Shown: positions 46,391-59,810, counted from the first letter of the stretch. The stretch is 64,000 nucleotides of DNA from Larus michahellis (GCF_964199755.1 NC_133910.1:3494501-3558500); one strand, 5' to 3'. Numbers and translations are program-made. Notes: generated by a model from the sequence alone, not told the origin.

Positions 46391-49300
46391 AAAATCAGCT
46401 TTAGCATTCTGGAGGGGATGAGCTGCATTTTCCAGTTTGGCTCTGCACCCAAAACACCCAGAAAGTGGACTTAGGAAAATCTGCAGCTCTGTCGTCGAGG
46501 GTTACTTGCAGGGAGCCAGAGGCTGGAGACTGAAATGCCGTGTCCCTTGAGACCTGCCAACCAGGAACTTTGTGGTGGCTTTTTCGGCTTCCAACACAAA
46601 CCAAAGCGGCTTTAAAAGCTCCTGTCTTGGTGAGAGGACTCTGGATCAGGCCAGCGCACCTCTGCGGGTGCTTGCTGATGGAGACTCAGGCAGAATAAAT
46701 GTTTGCAAGAGGGATTTGTGTGAAAAGATGCCTTTGAATGTTCCTGGCACCATTTTTGGTTAAAATAAACCCCATTCACTGAAACCTGCCCCCCCGGCCT
46801 CTGTTCAGCCACACGCCGGGCTGGCTCATGGCACCCGCTGGGGTCACTCCCACCAAAAGTGGCACAAACGCGACCCAAACCCACTTCTGCTGGGAAAGGA
46901 GCCATCGCTGGCTGCCTTGCCCCTCCGTTTCTGTCTAGAAGAAGACAAGGTTTCTTGGCTCGCCATTATCAGCTGCAGCTGCACCCTGTGAACCTGCTGG
47001 GGTCTAGGTTGGGGCTGGTGTGTGCTGCTGGTCAGTGCGGTCCTGCGGGGAGCAGCATCGCCCCGATATGCCCTGAGCAGGTGATGGCTGGTCCACACCC
47101 ACGGCCTCCCTGGCGTCTCACCGCCCCAGGCCAGGTACCAGCCTTTCCAAGCCCAGCCCAGCTAAAAAAAGGATTAGCTAAAGCAATCTGTGCCAGTCAC
47201 CACCATGGGACTGGCAGGCAGGTCGCCGGGGGCAGCACGGGGAAGCCCTGGGCCATCGTCATGGGGCGGAGATGTGCTGCTTTTTGCCTGCACCCAGCAG
47301 CAGCTGAGGGCATCCCTTGCCCCAGCCCAGTGCTGCAAGGTCACCCCTGCTCGGGCACCCACACGGCTGGAGAAAACACAGGTCACGCCTGCGGAAAGGG
47401 AAAACAGGGGCCAAGAGCCATGTTTGGGCCTGGAGGTAGTTGGTGTTTTGCCTCAGGAGACAATACCCAAGAAATGGTCGTTTGCAACCCCACCGAGGAG
47501 CTGGAAGGGAACGAAGGCCAAGCGGGCATCGTGCAGCTCCTGGGACTCTGTTTCATGCTGGGTGCCCCGGAGAGCTCGCCTTGCCAGGGGAGTCCATCTC
47601 GGAGAGGAGGAGACGCAGGGAACACCACCGTGGCCCCAGCACCTCCTCCAGCTGGCTGCAAGGCCTCATCGTGCCTTGTCTCAGTTTCCCTCCCTGCCCT
47701 CGGCTGCTGAAGTTTGTCACCAGTCCTGAGTGTGGGGAGCTGGGGGAGGGATTTCTTCCTCTGCTTGGGAAATCTTCAGGGCTGGGGGTCCTGATCTCAT
47801 GCCAGACCGTTCCCCACTCCCAAGGGCTGCATCAAACTGCCCCCGCAACACTGCTGGGAGGTGTGGGTGTGGGATGAAGGATGATCATCCCCCGCAGCTG
47901 GAGGTGCTGCCCAAGGGCACAAAGCCCCAGGGGAGGGACTAGCCCTGGCCAGCCCAAGGATGCTGGGCAGGGCTGCAGACCTTTACTGTGAGCACCAGGA
48001 CCTGGCTGGCTGTGGGCCTTGCTCCGGACTGCGGGGGTCTCATCATGTTTTGGGATCTGGGGAGGTTGGGTGGACCCCGAAGGAGTAAGGATGACACTGG
48101 CTTTGTGGGATGGGGGATATTGCCCTTCCTCAAGCTTCTCTGGCTCCTGCATCCATTGCTCTGGGCCACTCTCTTCTTCCTCCTGCCTGGCTTCTGGGAG
48201 GCTGAAGCAGGCCTGGATCTGCACATGGGGCTGTTCTCAGTCCTCCTGGGGGACGCTCTGCAACCCCAAGGGCTGCCCTTGTTGCCATCACCCAGCCTGG
48301 TCCCCCCTCAGCCAGGGCAAGCTGAGCACGTATTTTCTTTGACCCCATGAAACGAGGAGCTGTGTCCTTCCCACCCTGCCGCAGGTAAGACCGGAGGTAG
48401 GGGATGCTGGAGACACCATAGCTCTGGCTGTGTCCCTGTCCCCAAGCCAAGTGGGACAGGGCTCTGCTGCTTGGGGTTGCTTCGGGGCAGGGCTGATCCC
48501 TACAGAGCCGCTGGCTGGGGAGGAAAGGGCCAGCTGGGTCATCCCCTTTACCCCCATGTTATAATTACACCCACTCCGCACAGTGCTCTGTTGTGTGCCG
48601 GGATAGGGCTGTGGCTTTCCGCTCCGTGCAGTCAGTCTTGGGGCGAGGGAGAGGAGTTCAGCCCCGAGAGCTCGCTTAAGGTAACGTGGGGGGAGAGGGG
48701 AAAGGCTGGGCCCCGGGGTGCCGTCCCCGTTCCTCCCCCCCGCAAGCCCTCTCTGGGACGGATCCTGCATCGGCGCTATCCTGCTCACCGGATGCTGGTG
48801 GTCCCTCACCAGCTGGGGCTGTGTAAAAGTAGTGAGAGATAACAAACCACTATGGTTCTTGGGGCAGTTTGGGCTGGGGACAGCTGGTTGCTGCTGATCG
48901 CGCTGGCAGCAGTGTCTGGCAGCTCGGGTTGGTCCGTGCCGTGCCTCAGTTTCCCCCCTCCATGACAAAGCCGCCTCATGCAAGGGGTGTTCAGCGGCTG
49001 GAGCACCGCGGGGCCCCTCTTGTTGGTCCTGTTTGGTGTGTGTTACCCAGTGGACGCAGAAGTAGCTGAGGTTCATCTTTGCAAGTGAGGCTTTGAAATG
49101 AGGGGAAAAAATGTCAAAAAACTTTCCTTGTTTATTTTTGCTTCCTGGGTGCCTCACGCTTAGCAAAGCCCCTTGGTGGGCTGCTGGTGCTGCACTGAGT
49201 CATTCCCGCAGGGTGCTGGCAATGCCAGGGTTTGTGTGCCAGCTCCAAAGCTCTTCTCCTGCAAAGCCCTGCCGGGGTGGATCCCTAGGCATCACCAAAG

Positions 49301-50599
49301 AGTCCTGAGCTACCTGCGAATAAAATGGGGCTGGGGGGGAATCCTGTGCAACTGAGATGCTGGTTTTTGGCCAACAAACTTGCTCTCTGGTTCCCAGACC
49401 CACCCAATAATGGCAGGACCTGAGCCCAGCGCAGGGATGAGCTCTTGCTGTCTTACCCCAGCCGAGCACAGAGAAAACCTCGTTGACCCAGAAGCGATGC
49501 TTTGCTTGGCCTTGCTGTTTCTCTCCTTTCCCTCTGGCCACTGCTGTCCGTTGCCCCCAGTCTCCTGCAGCTCCTTGGCCAGTGTTTGGCCATGGGCAGG
49601 ACTTTCTGTTGCCCATCCAAGTGCTGGAAAGAAAACTGGTGCAGAGGGAAGCCTCTTGCTTGAACCGGGGAGTTGCCTGTCCCTGCATCCCTCTGCTGTG
49701 TCCCTGCTGTCACAGCAGCGGGTTTGGTCCATGGGTCATAAAACCCCTTGTGTTAGGGGCTGCTTTAAAATCTCCATTAATTCTCCTCATCTTTGCAGTG
49801 TAGAAAACCAGGAATCGTTCCCCTGCAGGTGCAATGGGATGGATGGATCCCCAGGCAGAAAGAAGCCGAAGAAATCCCGGAGGACAAGCCAGGATGCCCC
49901 CAGGTTTGGGGAAGGGGCGCTGCCCTGGGCTGGGTGCTGTGGGGAGGAGAAGGGCCCCTTCCACGCTCATACAGAGCCGCTCCTGGCGTAGCATTGCCAT
50001 CACCCTCCCCGGGGGCTATTGTCCCCTGAAGTCCCCGGTGTGCCATTAGCCAAAGCAGGCGATGGAGCAGCTGGAGAGGGCTCAGTGGAGGGACCGAGTG
50101 TGCGGGAATGGGGGTCAGGTCAGGCTCAAAGGGGCAGAGAAACACTCGAAAGGTTTATCCAGCACTGAGGCAGACTCTCAGTCCTGCAAGACGCTAAATT
50201 CAACTTTCCTCCATGACTTTTTCTGCTCTGATTTGTCCCGTGGCCACCTGAGCTTTTAGCCAAGAGGGCAGCAGAGCCCCTGGCTTCATCCGCAGCTTGG
50301 ACACAAGAGAAATTACACTTGTAATTAAACTGTCCCTGCCAACTGTGCTGGGAGGTGAGCAGCCCATTAGGAAGCACCACCGGTCCCAGACCATTTTGCA
50401 TTAATGAGCAAGGAGTAATTAGTGACTTTGCAGCCTTATGAAGCCAGAGGGTGGAAGAGAGGGTTGATTTAAGGCCTTGCTCCGGCCATGCAGGAAGCAG
50501 CACACTGGCCATCGGCTTTGGAGATGCCAATTGAAAGGGGTAGCAGAGACAAATAAGTTCCTTGCAAGGGGATTTTGCTGCCAAATTTTGGCGTAGCTG
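46391..50599. other. Intergenic, no gene seen
   Basis: About 4.2 kb. The longest open frame (46859-47710, +) starts at GTG, has no recognisable domain and overlaps other frames. Tandem CAGCTG E-boxes lie near 46970-46982. The stretch 50140-50450 is AT-richer, with several TAATTA/TTAAT homeodomain-type cores, and could be a regulatory element. Confidence 0.45.
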
Positions 50600-50742
50600 G
50601 AGAGAAAGGTGCTGGAGGGATGCTGGATGGGGCTTTGAGCAACCTGGTCTAGTGGGAGGTGTCCCTGCCCATGGTGGGGTGCTGGAACTGGATGATCTTT
50701 AAGGTCCCTTCCAACCCAAACCATTCCATGACTCCATGATGT
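50600..50742 (+). mobile_element. CR1 LINE 3' end
   Basis: Matches the end of the CR1 3' UTR on the + strand: GCTTTGAGCAACCTGGTCTA, a GGAGGTGTCCCTGCCCATGG-type core, GATCTTTAAGGTCCCTTCCA, ending in the short CCATGA/CCATGAT repeats that replace a poly(A) tail in CR1. Strongly 5'-truncated. Confidence 0.9.
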
Positions 50743-51159
50743 TTTGCCCCATCTCAGGGAGTAAAACGGGGAAAAGGGATGAGGCTGCAGAGAGGGGCAG
50801 GGGTGGCCCAGGGTGATGGATTGGGGTGGGGTTAAGGCTGCTGTGCCACCCTACACCAGCCGGCACAGGGAGCTTCCCAGGGACCAGCTCTGGATGTGTC
50901 GGGGTGTCTCTGGCCATGTTGGAGTGTTGGAGCCCCCCTGGCCAGGCTGGAGGACCAGACCTGGGACCCCCCCTGCCTGCACACACGTGGGGGCTGCTGT
51001 GCGTGACTGTGCCCACCCTGGCCTTGGGGCTCTTCTGCCTCATGCCATCGGTTTGGCTTTTTGGTTTCGGCTGCTAATTGGCTAAGGCAGGGTAAACCCA
51101 TGGGCACAATAATGTCCCCAGTTGTGCCAGGCAGAAAAAGCCCCAAGGGGCAGGTGATG
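50743..51159. other. Gap between two CR1 pieces
   Basis: Unique GC-rich sequence of about 417 bp; no gene seen. Confidence 0.5.
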
Positions 51160-51850
51160 ATCATGGAATCCCAGAATGGTGGGGGTTGGCAGGGACCTCT
51201 GGAGATCACCCAGTCCCACCCCCGGCCAGAGCAGGGTCACCCAGAGCAGGTGGCACAGGAACGCCTCCAGGCGGGGTTGGAATGTCTCCAGAGACGGAGA
51301 CTCCCCCACCTCTCTGGGCAGCCTGTGCCAGGGCTCTGCCACCCTCACAGCAAAGAAGTTCCTCCTCATGTTGAGATGGAACTTCCCATGCTCAAGTTTG
51401 TGCCCGTTACCCCTTGTCCTGTCCCTGGGCACCACTGAAAAGAGCCTGGCCCCATCCTCCTGACACCCCCCCTTTCAGTATTTATCAGCGTTGATAAGAT
51501 CCCCCCTCAGTCGCCTTTCTTCCAGACTGAAAACATCCAAGTCCCTCAGCCTTTCTTCATCAGAGAGGTGTTCCATCCCCTCAGCATCTTGGTGGCCCTT
51601 TGCTGTCCCCTCTCCAGCAGTTCCCTGTCCTTGAACCAGGGAGCCCAGCACTGGACCCAGTGCTCCAGCTGTGGCCTCCCCAGGGCAGAGCAGAGGGGGA
51701 GGATGACCTCCCTCCACCTGCTGGCCACACTCCTCTTGATGCCCCCCAGGATGCCATTGGCCTTCTTGGCCACAAGGGCCCATTGCTGGCTCACGGTCAT
51801 CCCGTTGTCCACCAGGACTCCCAGGTCTCTCTCTGCAGAGCCGCTACGAT
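51160..51850 (-). mobile_element. CR1 LINE 3' portion
   Basis: On the - strand it runs from the end of ORF2 ([54 protein letters not shown]) to the 3' UTR and the terminal ATTCCATGAT-type end at 51160-51175. The reading frame is interrupted, so it is inactive. It is the longest CR1 copy in the window. Confidence 0.9.
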
Positions 51851-54800
51851 GCGGGTTGTGTTGCCAGCTCACCCAGGGCAGCGCTGGGAGAGGTTCCCGA
51901 GGTTTGGGCAACAAAAGAAGCTGCGTTTTGGTCTCAGTAGCTTTTGGAGGGGGTTCATGTTGGGGGCACAGGACAAGCACCGAAAGGGGCAGATAACTCC
52001 GGGATGGTTGTTGCTGTTGCAGGAAAGCAAATGTGCATCAGCTTAAATCTCTGCTGGGAGGGGCTGAAGGCCAACGTGGATGGGGATGCTCTGCTAGGGA
52101 CCAAAAGTAATTCCTTTTGAATTAATCTACTTGCAAAATGAGTTAAACGAGACCAAAATGAAGTCCTTCGTGGGCCTTTTTCCCCAGAACAAGGGAGTCT
52201 CTAGGGCCGGCAGGTTTGTTTTAAACTGTCATGAAAGCCCTTCTGAGGGGGGCGCTTCTGGTTTTAGTTTTGCAGGATACGAAACGAGTTGGAAACTCTG
52301 CGAGTTCAAACCACACTACCCAGAGCGCTCCAGTGCACCCGGCTCCTTCACTCTGAGCTAGCTCAAAGGCAATTTTTGCCAGAATTTGCCTTTTGTTTGT
52401 GTAAAAGGCTGCAATTAGCTGGCAATGAGGTGTTTTTCTTCAAAAAACAAAGCTTTTGCCCCTCAAATGTCTGCCCAGCTGCACTAATGGCTCAGACACT
52501 ACACGGCACCTCTTCAAGACAGCCTTATTTTGTGTATCTAGGGCCAAATCCTGCCAGCTGTAAGAATTGCCTTAAAAGTGTTTAATTAAATTTTTTTCCC
52601 CTTTACATTTCCAGCTCCCTGAAAGCACGTGGTTGCATGAGATGACATTCCTTCTGCAGAAAAAACACTGTTTTTGGGTAAGCACAGACATAACAAAAGC
52701 CACCAACAAAGATCCTCCTCGTATTTTCTTTGGGGGGGAAAAAAAAAAAACCAACCCCTCATGACTCCGGCAAAGAGTCACCCTGGTTTGAACGCCCGGG
52801 CTGGCATCAGCGAGGGCTTGATGTGAGCAGCGAGGGAAGTGAAATAGCTTTGCATTTGTGTAAGACTGCAAAATCGGGTTGCCAAACAGGATATAGGCTG
52901 GGAAACCAGCTGGGCGAGGAGGCTGCGGCGAGCCGGCCGTCTTGCTCGGGTGCGTCGCTTGCTGGTGCTTATAATCCTATTTACGATAAGTGGTAGTTAA
53001 TCTTTTTGGTGTTTCGCGGCTTATTTAGAGACTCTGCTCAGAGTGCTTTGCTGCTGTGGGAGTTTTGAGGTGCCTTGAGCTTTAGTTTTGGTAAAATAAA
53101 TTGGTTAAAAAAAAAAAAATCAATTGGTCGAATTGGTCAAAAAATCCCCTGGATTTGCATCCCGGGAAGCTGGCTGGAGCCTGGCGAGGGATTTCACTGG
53201 GCAGCAATGGGACCCTTAGTCCTGTCGCCGAAGCCAAGACCTGCAGAAAAAGCTGGGAGCTGTGGGAGACCCCCATGGGACAGGTCTCCCAGCTGCGACG
53301 GGGGGAGCTCCAGCTCGTGATTTTTCTCTAAAGAGATGAGAAGGGACTTCTCCCCATGAGTCACAGCTCGACAGGCCCATCTCAGCAGAGAGTACAGGGA
53401 AGTTGGTCCTTTTTGATGACCAAGAAACCCTTGGGTGCCCTGGCCCCACTACCCATTCCTCAGCGAGCTGGGGCAGCCCTGGTGTGCGGCTCCTGCAGGC
53501 AGCCTTTCCTCCCCGGCTCCGGGCTGTGGGTGACCCAGAGGAAGGCTCGGGTGAAATTTATCCCAGCTGTTCACCTCTCTAACGGGTTTTGTGTTCCTAC
53601 ACGTGCCGAGCCGCCCTGTGCTGCTTTTCCTGCACCGGCAATCTGCAAATTGTACCTGCTTGGCCGGAGATCGGCCCCATCCGCTTTGGCTTCCCAAGGT
53701 TGTGCATGTGCTGCATGGACTTTTTCCACCCCCCACCCCCCCACCCCCAATTTCTTTTGCTATGGCCTAAAGTGACTGCCAGGGGATTAGAAAGTAAATT
53801 CAAACAAAACCCTTGCAGGGGGAAACTGCTTGGGGATTATACCCGGGTTTTATTCTGCCTGTGGGCTGGAGGAGCGGGGATGCTCGGAGGCTGCATGGGG
53901 ATGCTCAGGGTAGCCCGTGCCCTGTCCCCTCCTCTCTGAGCCCTTTCTGCTGCCTATTTGAGAGCGACCTTACCCTAACAAATCCCCCCCCACATCCCTG
54001 AAGGTGAAAATAACCTCCAAAATAATTTTTAGGAGCTTCCTGCAAAGAGACCCTACTGCACCGTCTGTGCTGTGAGGGAGCTTGGGCTTTTATTTGGCAG
54101 CTCACACCAGACCCGCGGGGCTGGAGGGGAATCACTGGCTTCGCAACGGGGTTCCTCTGCGACCTTGAGTAAGTTCCTCGCTCCTGAAAGCTGGTAGGTG
54201 TTGCAAGGTGTTATCTCCCCGTTGCCGCGAGGAGACCTCACTTCCCACAGCGGCTGCCTGGGAGAGGTGTGAGCGTGGGAGGGCGTCCTCCCAAACCAGC
54301 TCAGCAAGGAGCTGCCAAAACCAGCCCGGGTGGCCTGCGGAGGAAGGGGCAAAACTTCGCCGCATTGGCATTGAGCTCCTCCAGGATGAGTGCTTTAGCT
54401 CTGGCTACGAAGGTGGAGAGGCCAGATACCCCCTCGCGTGTGCGTGAAGGCTGAAGGACAGCAGGGACCTGCTTGAAATCCCTCCTCGCTTGGTTCAGAG
54501 CAGAGTTTGAAACTCCACCGTGCCCAGGGAGAGCCCCTGCCGTGGGCTTCCCCTGCCTGGACTGGGGTGGCTCTGGTGGATCTCGAGGCGCCAGTGGGTT
54601 GAAGCCCTCCCAGGGGGACAGAGGAGGAAAATCATGGTTTGGGGGCTTCCTCTGGGGAAGGAACAAGTGGTGCGTTGGCTGGGCTCTCCTGCCGCTGGCT
54701 TTGCCCGTGTCCAGGGGGAAGATGGGTGGGATGAGTCTGAGCGGGAGGACCCAGCTCCACAGGAGGGACACGGGCTGGTGCTGGGCACTTTGGTGGCCGT

Positions 54801-57800
54801 CAAAATACTGTTTGAGTTGTGACTGTGGGCTCCCCAGGCACGTTCTGTTAAGACAGGCATGAAGAAGTCTGTCTATGTGTTTATGTATCTATATGTGTGT
54901 GAGTATGTACAGAAGAAGGTACAGCAGCGTGACTTGAATGAAGAGAAAGTGGTTTGGATGCAAACATCTAGACATAAGGAGATTTGCTGTCGCTTAAATG
55001 TGTTTTAACTGCAAAGGGAAACTGTCGGTTCAGCTGTTTTGTAGGAAAAGTGTAACCGTGAGCGTGTATCGGGGACGGGGAAATGCCAGCGCAGCCCCCC
55101 CCCGAGCGCGGTGCTGGGTGATCTCTGCTAAACCCTTCGGCGCTGATCGGACCCACCTTGGCCATCTCCTGCCGCATCCCAGCACCCGGCAGCACCCCAG
55201 GCGGTGATTGCAGACCTGCTGGGCCACACACACCCTCCCGCCGGCCTTGCTTCATGGCGTCCCCCTCACATTTCCTCGGCTGGAGAAAACCGCCTCTTCC
55301 CCAGCCCAGGAAAATCCCCAGCCGCTCTCCCCCGCAGCCCCGCTAATCCCTTTATGGTGTTTGTGCCGGGCTCCCCCACACCGACCCTGCTCTTTGCCTC
55401 CCCTCTAATCTCCCCATCAAACAGTTCGGGCAGGAGACAAAGTTTTTTGGACCGAAGCCGGGGAGAGGAAAGCTCTTGCCTGGGGCTCGTCAGTCCACGC
55501 TCCAGGAGATGCTTTTGGGGCTCAACCCACCGCACGCAGGGAGAGGGACAAGCAGGGTGAAACCCCCCAGGTTCTGAGCAGCATCCTGACTCCTAGAGGA
55601 TCATTTAGAGTAAAAACCAAACTCTCCATCCCAATACTTCTGCTTTCCCCCCTGCTTGGCGGTGATCCCTCCCAGGCAGTCGTGGGGAGGGACCTGGCAA
55701 CCAAACCGTAGGGTCCCCAGCCCCAGGTCCCTGCCCTGCTGCAGCTTCTGGTATGAAGGTGTTAAAAGTCACCCCAGGAGGTAAGTTAGTCTGTGTTTAA
55801 CCCCTTCTTGGTAAAGCCTGTTGTGTTACTGAAGGTTTTCAACCTGGAAAATTTGCTAAGGCTTTTAAATAATATCTTTGGTGTATCTTGGCAAGGCTGG
55901 AAAATTCTCAGGCCGATAAAGTCTCAAAGTCAGAGAGATAAAAATGGAGAGTTTTATGTAGGCCTTGGGCAGGTCTCCCCAAGAGAGCTCTCCGGGCATC
56001 GCTGGCTGCAGCTTGATGGCTGTCACCCAAAAAAAAAGGTAAAAAAGAAAAAAGGTCTAAAAAAAAAAAAAAGGAAAGGCAACAGCCCCACTGCATCCTG
56101 CAACACCGGGTGATCCCTGTGGGTACCGGGATGGCGTTTCAACCACTGCGGCGGAGGCGATGGTTGCTCTGCACTGCGGCAATACATCAGGAATCAGCTT
56201 CTCTTCCTGCCGCCCTTTGTCTGGAGAAACCCCTCCGTGCCGTGCCACAGCTCCAAACGGTCCTCGGCAAAGTCCTCTGGGGATTTAATCTGTGACCTTT
56301 TACTGGTACAAGGACATCCCTGCTCCCCTCCTGCCTTCAGCGCCTCCGGTCCCCTGACCTTGGGCCAGTCGCTGATTCCGAGTCGGGTGCCTCATGGTGG
56401 TTAATATTTACTGTACCTGGCGCAGAGGGGAGCAGGCAGCAGCCCGCTGATTGCAAAGAGCGTGGGGCGCCTCAGCTGGGGCTTGCTTGGGGGATAAAAT
56501 ACTCTTTAAGAGGCTCGAGGATGCAGGTGTGAATTGTGTTTGGCGTCACTAGCGTAACCTAGAGTTGGTGCTATAGAAATGGCTGGAATCAGGCTGCGGC
56601 GAGGTAAGATTTGATCCCGAGGTTGAGAGAAAAACCTGAATGAGCAGGTGCCCAACACTGGATGGCAGAAATACTTTTTCCCCACTTACTTAAATCCCTT
56701 TTGACATGAAAGAATTCGGCATCAATCATATACTTGGCGAGTGGCCTCGGTTGGGGTGTTTGGGCAGGGATGGGGCCCTGGCCGTGCGCCTGCAGGCTGG
56801 CGTCGTCCCTGCTGCCCCCAAACAGCTGTAAAACAAAACAAAACAAAACCACCAAAAGGGCGAACACGGTGTTTGCCCTCCTGGGACCGGGTGGGCTTTG
56901 ACCAGGTGAGGGATTATCCGTGTTTATTCTGTCTTCCCCGTTTGGGGATTTTGGTGCTCAGTGGTTCCAGCCATTCAAAGCAGAGCTCTGCTCCCCAGAG
57001 CCAGCTCCTAGTGAGCATCAACACAGCCTGAATTTTGTTTCGTTTCTCCATGGTTTTGAGCCCTCTCGTGCTTTGGGGTGTTTCTGCATAACTGGGCACA
57101 TCCAGGGGGAAGCCAGGGCTTTCACTGGGAATAAAGTGAGGCTTTTCCATACCTAGCTGGCTTGGGGAGGTGCAGGGTCTTAGCCAAACCCTGGCAACTC
57201 CCACGTTGCTGGTCCCGCTGTCTGCCATGAAGGATGCAATGTGTCAGGCTCTGGAGATGTGTCTCACATCTCCCCAGTTGGGTTTGCGATGCTTCCCATG
57301 GGATGCAGGTCCATCTCCGTCCTCCCTGCTTTTCGTGAAAGCTCAGAATCAGCCCTTGTTTCACCAGCCCCGAAGCCAGTCCCGAGGGATCCAGGTCCCC
57401 GAGCAGGATGGAGATGGGCGCTTGGGGCCACGGGACCCGGCAGAGCCTCTGGCATGTCCGTGGCTCACGCTGGCTCGGCCGCGTGTTGCAACGCCTCCGG
57501 GAAACGCCGCCGCTGGGTTGCACACCCAGGGGTATGTTTCCTCCTGCGCTGCTGCCCTGCTTGGGACTATTTCCAAACAGGAATGAGGAAACGCTGAGCT
57601 TTGCAGCCACATTCGTGGCTGTGTCCCTAAAACACCCCGGAGAGGGAGGTGGCTGCTTTCGAGTTGCACCCTGGTTTCAGCTACGGGAGACCCTGCATCA
57701 CCCGGGCAGCACTGAGGACACGAGTGACACAGAGGAGACCCGCACGGCTCTGCCACCACTGCTCCGGGGACCCTCGGGCACTTCCCGGGGTGCCAACCTC

Positions 57801-59274
57801 CTTCGCCCGGGTTCCGCTCAGGCCAGTGCCTGCGGGCGATGGGGCAGGTGACGTCTGGCCTTCCCACAGCCCGCTGCCACTGATGTCACCACCCGGCGAC
57901 CAAAATTGCTAATTAAGTTTTGCTTCTCTCTCTGCCAATCTCATTTCCTGGTTCTTGTGCAATCACAGATGCTTTCGGGCTTCTCCCCGAGCTGTTTATC
58001 CGCCCGCGGGACCAAAACACCTTCAGAAGACAACCAGAGCTGGGGCTTTGGGGTGGGTGCCCGGCGAGGAGGTGTGATGGGGGGACAGTTTGTGGGTCTG
58101 TGTCTGGCGAGGACGTGTTCTGGAGGGGGACGTCAAGCATGAAGGGGTTTTTTTTTTTTAGCTGCCCCAGTGCAGACGTTTTACTGTTTTGCACAAAAAC
58201 ATTCCTGGGGGTGAGTCAGGCAGCTGCAGGCATGAGTCTGCCTTAAGGACCGGGGGAATTAGCAAAACCCCAAACTGCTTTGGAGCCCCGTCATGCTTTG
58301 AAGCCTTTTCTCCTCTTGTAACGTTGAAAAACTGAGGCTGCAGAGTTGCGGCGCGCTCACCTGGCTGGGTTTGCTGGGGGTTTATTTGACATCCTACCCT
58401 CCTCCCAGAAAAAAAATATCGGCGCATTGGAGATAAGGCGCGGGAGGCGCCGGCACGGGCTGTTTGTGCCGCGTCTGCGCTCGCAGCCGGTCCCGCGCTG
58501 GCACCTTTCGGATCTGTCTGCTCGAACAAATGTGAACCCTGTCACACCGTACCCGCGGAACGCTGAAAAGGCAGCGGCCCGTTTAATTAATCTAATTTAG
58601 ATTTGGGTTCAGCTCAATGGTTGGCAGTTGCTGCTGTATTGAAATAATCTACTCAAATTCACACCTGATGGCTTTGTTTTTTTAGCTGACTAAATCAGAC
58701 CAGAGCCATTGCTACGTGTAGATAATTTTTGTTTTTAAAGGTGCTTAACTATGCTGACGGTGCTTCAAAATGCAAAATATTGCACTTTAGCTAAATAATC
58801 TATAGATTGAAGGGGGTGATTTTGGTGTTTTCCCAGCAGCGATCCCTGCAGCCTTTCGTTCCTTCAGAGCTCGGACACCCTTTCGCTGCGGAGGGGGTGG
58901 CTGTGCCTGGAGGACAGTGCAGCCTTGCCAACGCGAGGGGCAGGAGTCGTTCCTGGGGTGTCCAGCGCAGGGTGGGGGGATAGGGGTGGTGTTAGTGTCC
59001 CCAGGGTCCTGGTTGTCAGCGTCCCCAAGCATTTGGTTGCCCCTGTCCCCAGGGACAGCCAGGCACCCCAATCCGTTCCCAGGCATCTCACCTCCACAGG
59101 ACACAGTCCCAGCGAGGTTTTTGGGGTGCCCGGGGGAGAGCACACCGTGCCGATCACACCAGCTCCGCGTCCCACGCCCTGAAGCAGGGCTGCGGGGGGC
59201 ACAAAACACCCGCTGGCACGTAAGAGGGCAACCCTACAAAAACAAAGCGCCAGGAGGGAGCGCAGCGAGGTGGT
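51851..59274. other. Intergenic, no gene seen
   Basis: About 7.4 kb without a supportable exon. AT-richer patches are at 52110-52620, 52970-53110 and 58570-58800. Simple sequence: poly-A/T tracts near 52739-52750, 53106-53118 and 56058-56071; a (AAAAC)n tract at 56830-56849; a TG/TA-rich patch at about 54868-54908. All longer open frames overlap on both strands and lack domains. Confidence 0.45.
56830..56849. repeat. (AAAAC)n microsatellite
   Basis: Four tandem AAAAC units. Confidence 0.9.
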
Positions 59275-59452
59275 AAATAATATTTTCCATGAGTCATACC
59301 TGTTATTTTTTAATAAATAGCAACTTAATTAGCAAGTAACTTGTCATTTATTAATAAAACGATGTTTTAACAATGCAAGAAGTACCGCTTTTAATAAGTA
59401 ACATTTTAATAAGAAATAAAAAAATCATAATGAACGTTTTTAATCAGTAACC
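59275..59452. repeat. AT-rich array of degenerate TTTTAATnAGTAAC motifs
   Basis: At least five imperfect copies of TTTTAAT(A/C)AGTAAC or its shorter forms, at about 59307-59322, 59325-59340, 59389-59402, 59404-59416 and 59437-59451. They sit directly upstream of the CpG island of the glutamine synthetase gene, with a sharp change from AT-rich to GC-rich DNA at about 59453. Confidence 0.6.
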
Positions 59453-59454
59453 CC

Positions 59455-59700
59455 CGGGGTGGGGGCCGGACCCCGGCGCGGGGCCGCCCCCGCTCCGCCT
59501 CCCGGCGCGGGGCGGCCGCGGCCGCGTATAAAGCGCGGCGGGCGCGGCCGCGGGCAGCGCTGGGGCCGGTGAGCGGCGGGGCCGCGGGTTCGAGTCCCGC
59601 GGGGGGACGTTCCGCTCGGCGGCGGGGAGGGGGCAGCCGGACCCGGGCTGTGTGTGCAGCGCCGAGCACCCGCGGGGGCGGCCGGGCGGGAGGGGGGTGG
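59455..59700. promoter_or_regulatory. CpG island at the glutamine synthetase promoter
   Basis: Very GC-rich with many CpG dinucleotides, ending just before the poly-T/GT-rich intron sequence at 59700. It covers the TATA box and the first exon. Confidence 0.75.
59527..59568 (+). promoter_or_regulatory. TATA box and start region of the glutamine synthetase gene
   Basis: TATAAA at 59527-59532 predicts initiation near 59557. A GTGAGC donor follows at 59569, so the first exon could be very short and non-coding; later donors cannot be excluded. The first coding exon is reached through an acceptor at 59799-59800 (CTCTCGCAG). Confidence 0.65.
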
Positions 59701-59810
59701 TGGTGGTGGTTTATTTTTTTTTAAGGGAGGGGTTGCTTTTAAAATAAAGGGAGGGAAATGGGCTGGGGGGGACGGTGCACTCACCTGTGCGCTCTCGCAG
59801 GGCCGTCGCC

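Noticed and set aside
46859-47710. 283-codon + strand frame
   Set aside because: GTG start, low-complexity composition, overlapping frames on both strands, no domain.
59584-59600. Perfect tRNA T-arm-like hairpin (GCGGG, TTCGAGT, CCCGC)
   Set aside because: No acceptor, D or anticodon arms can be formed around it; it lies in the CpG-island first intron, so it is a chance B-box-like match.
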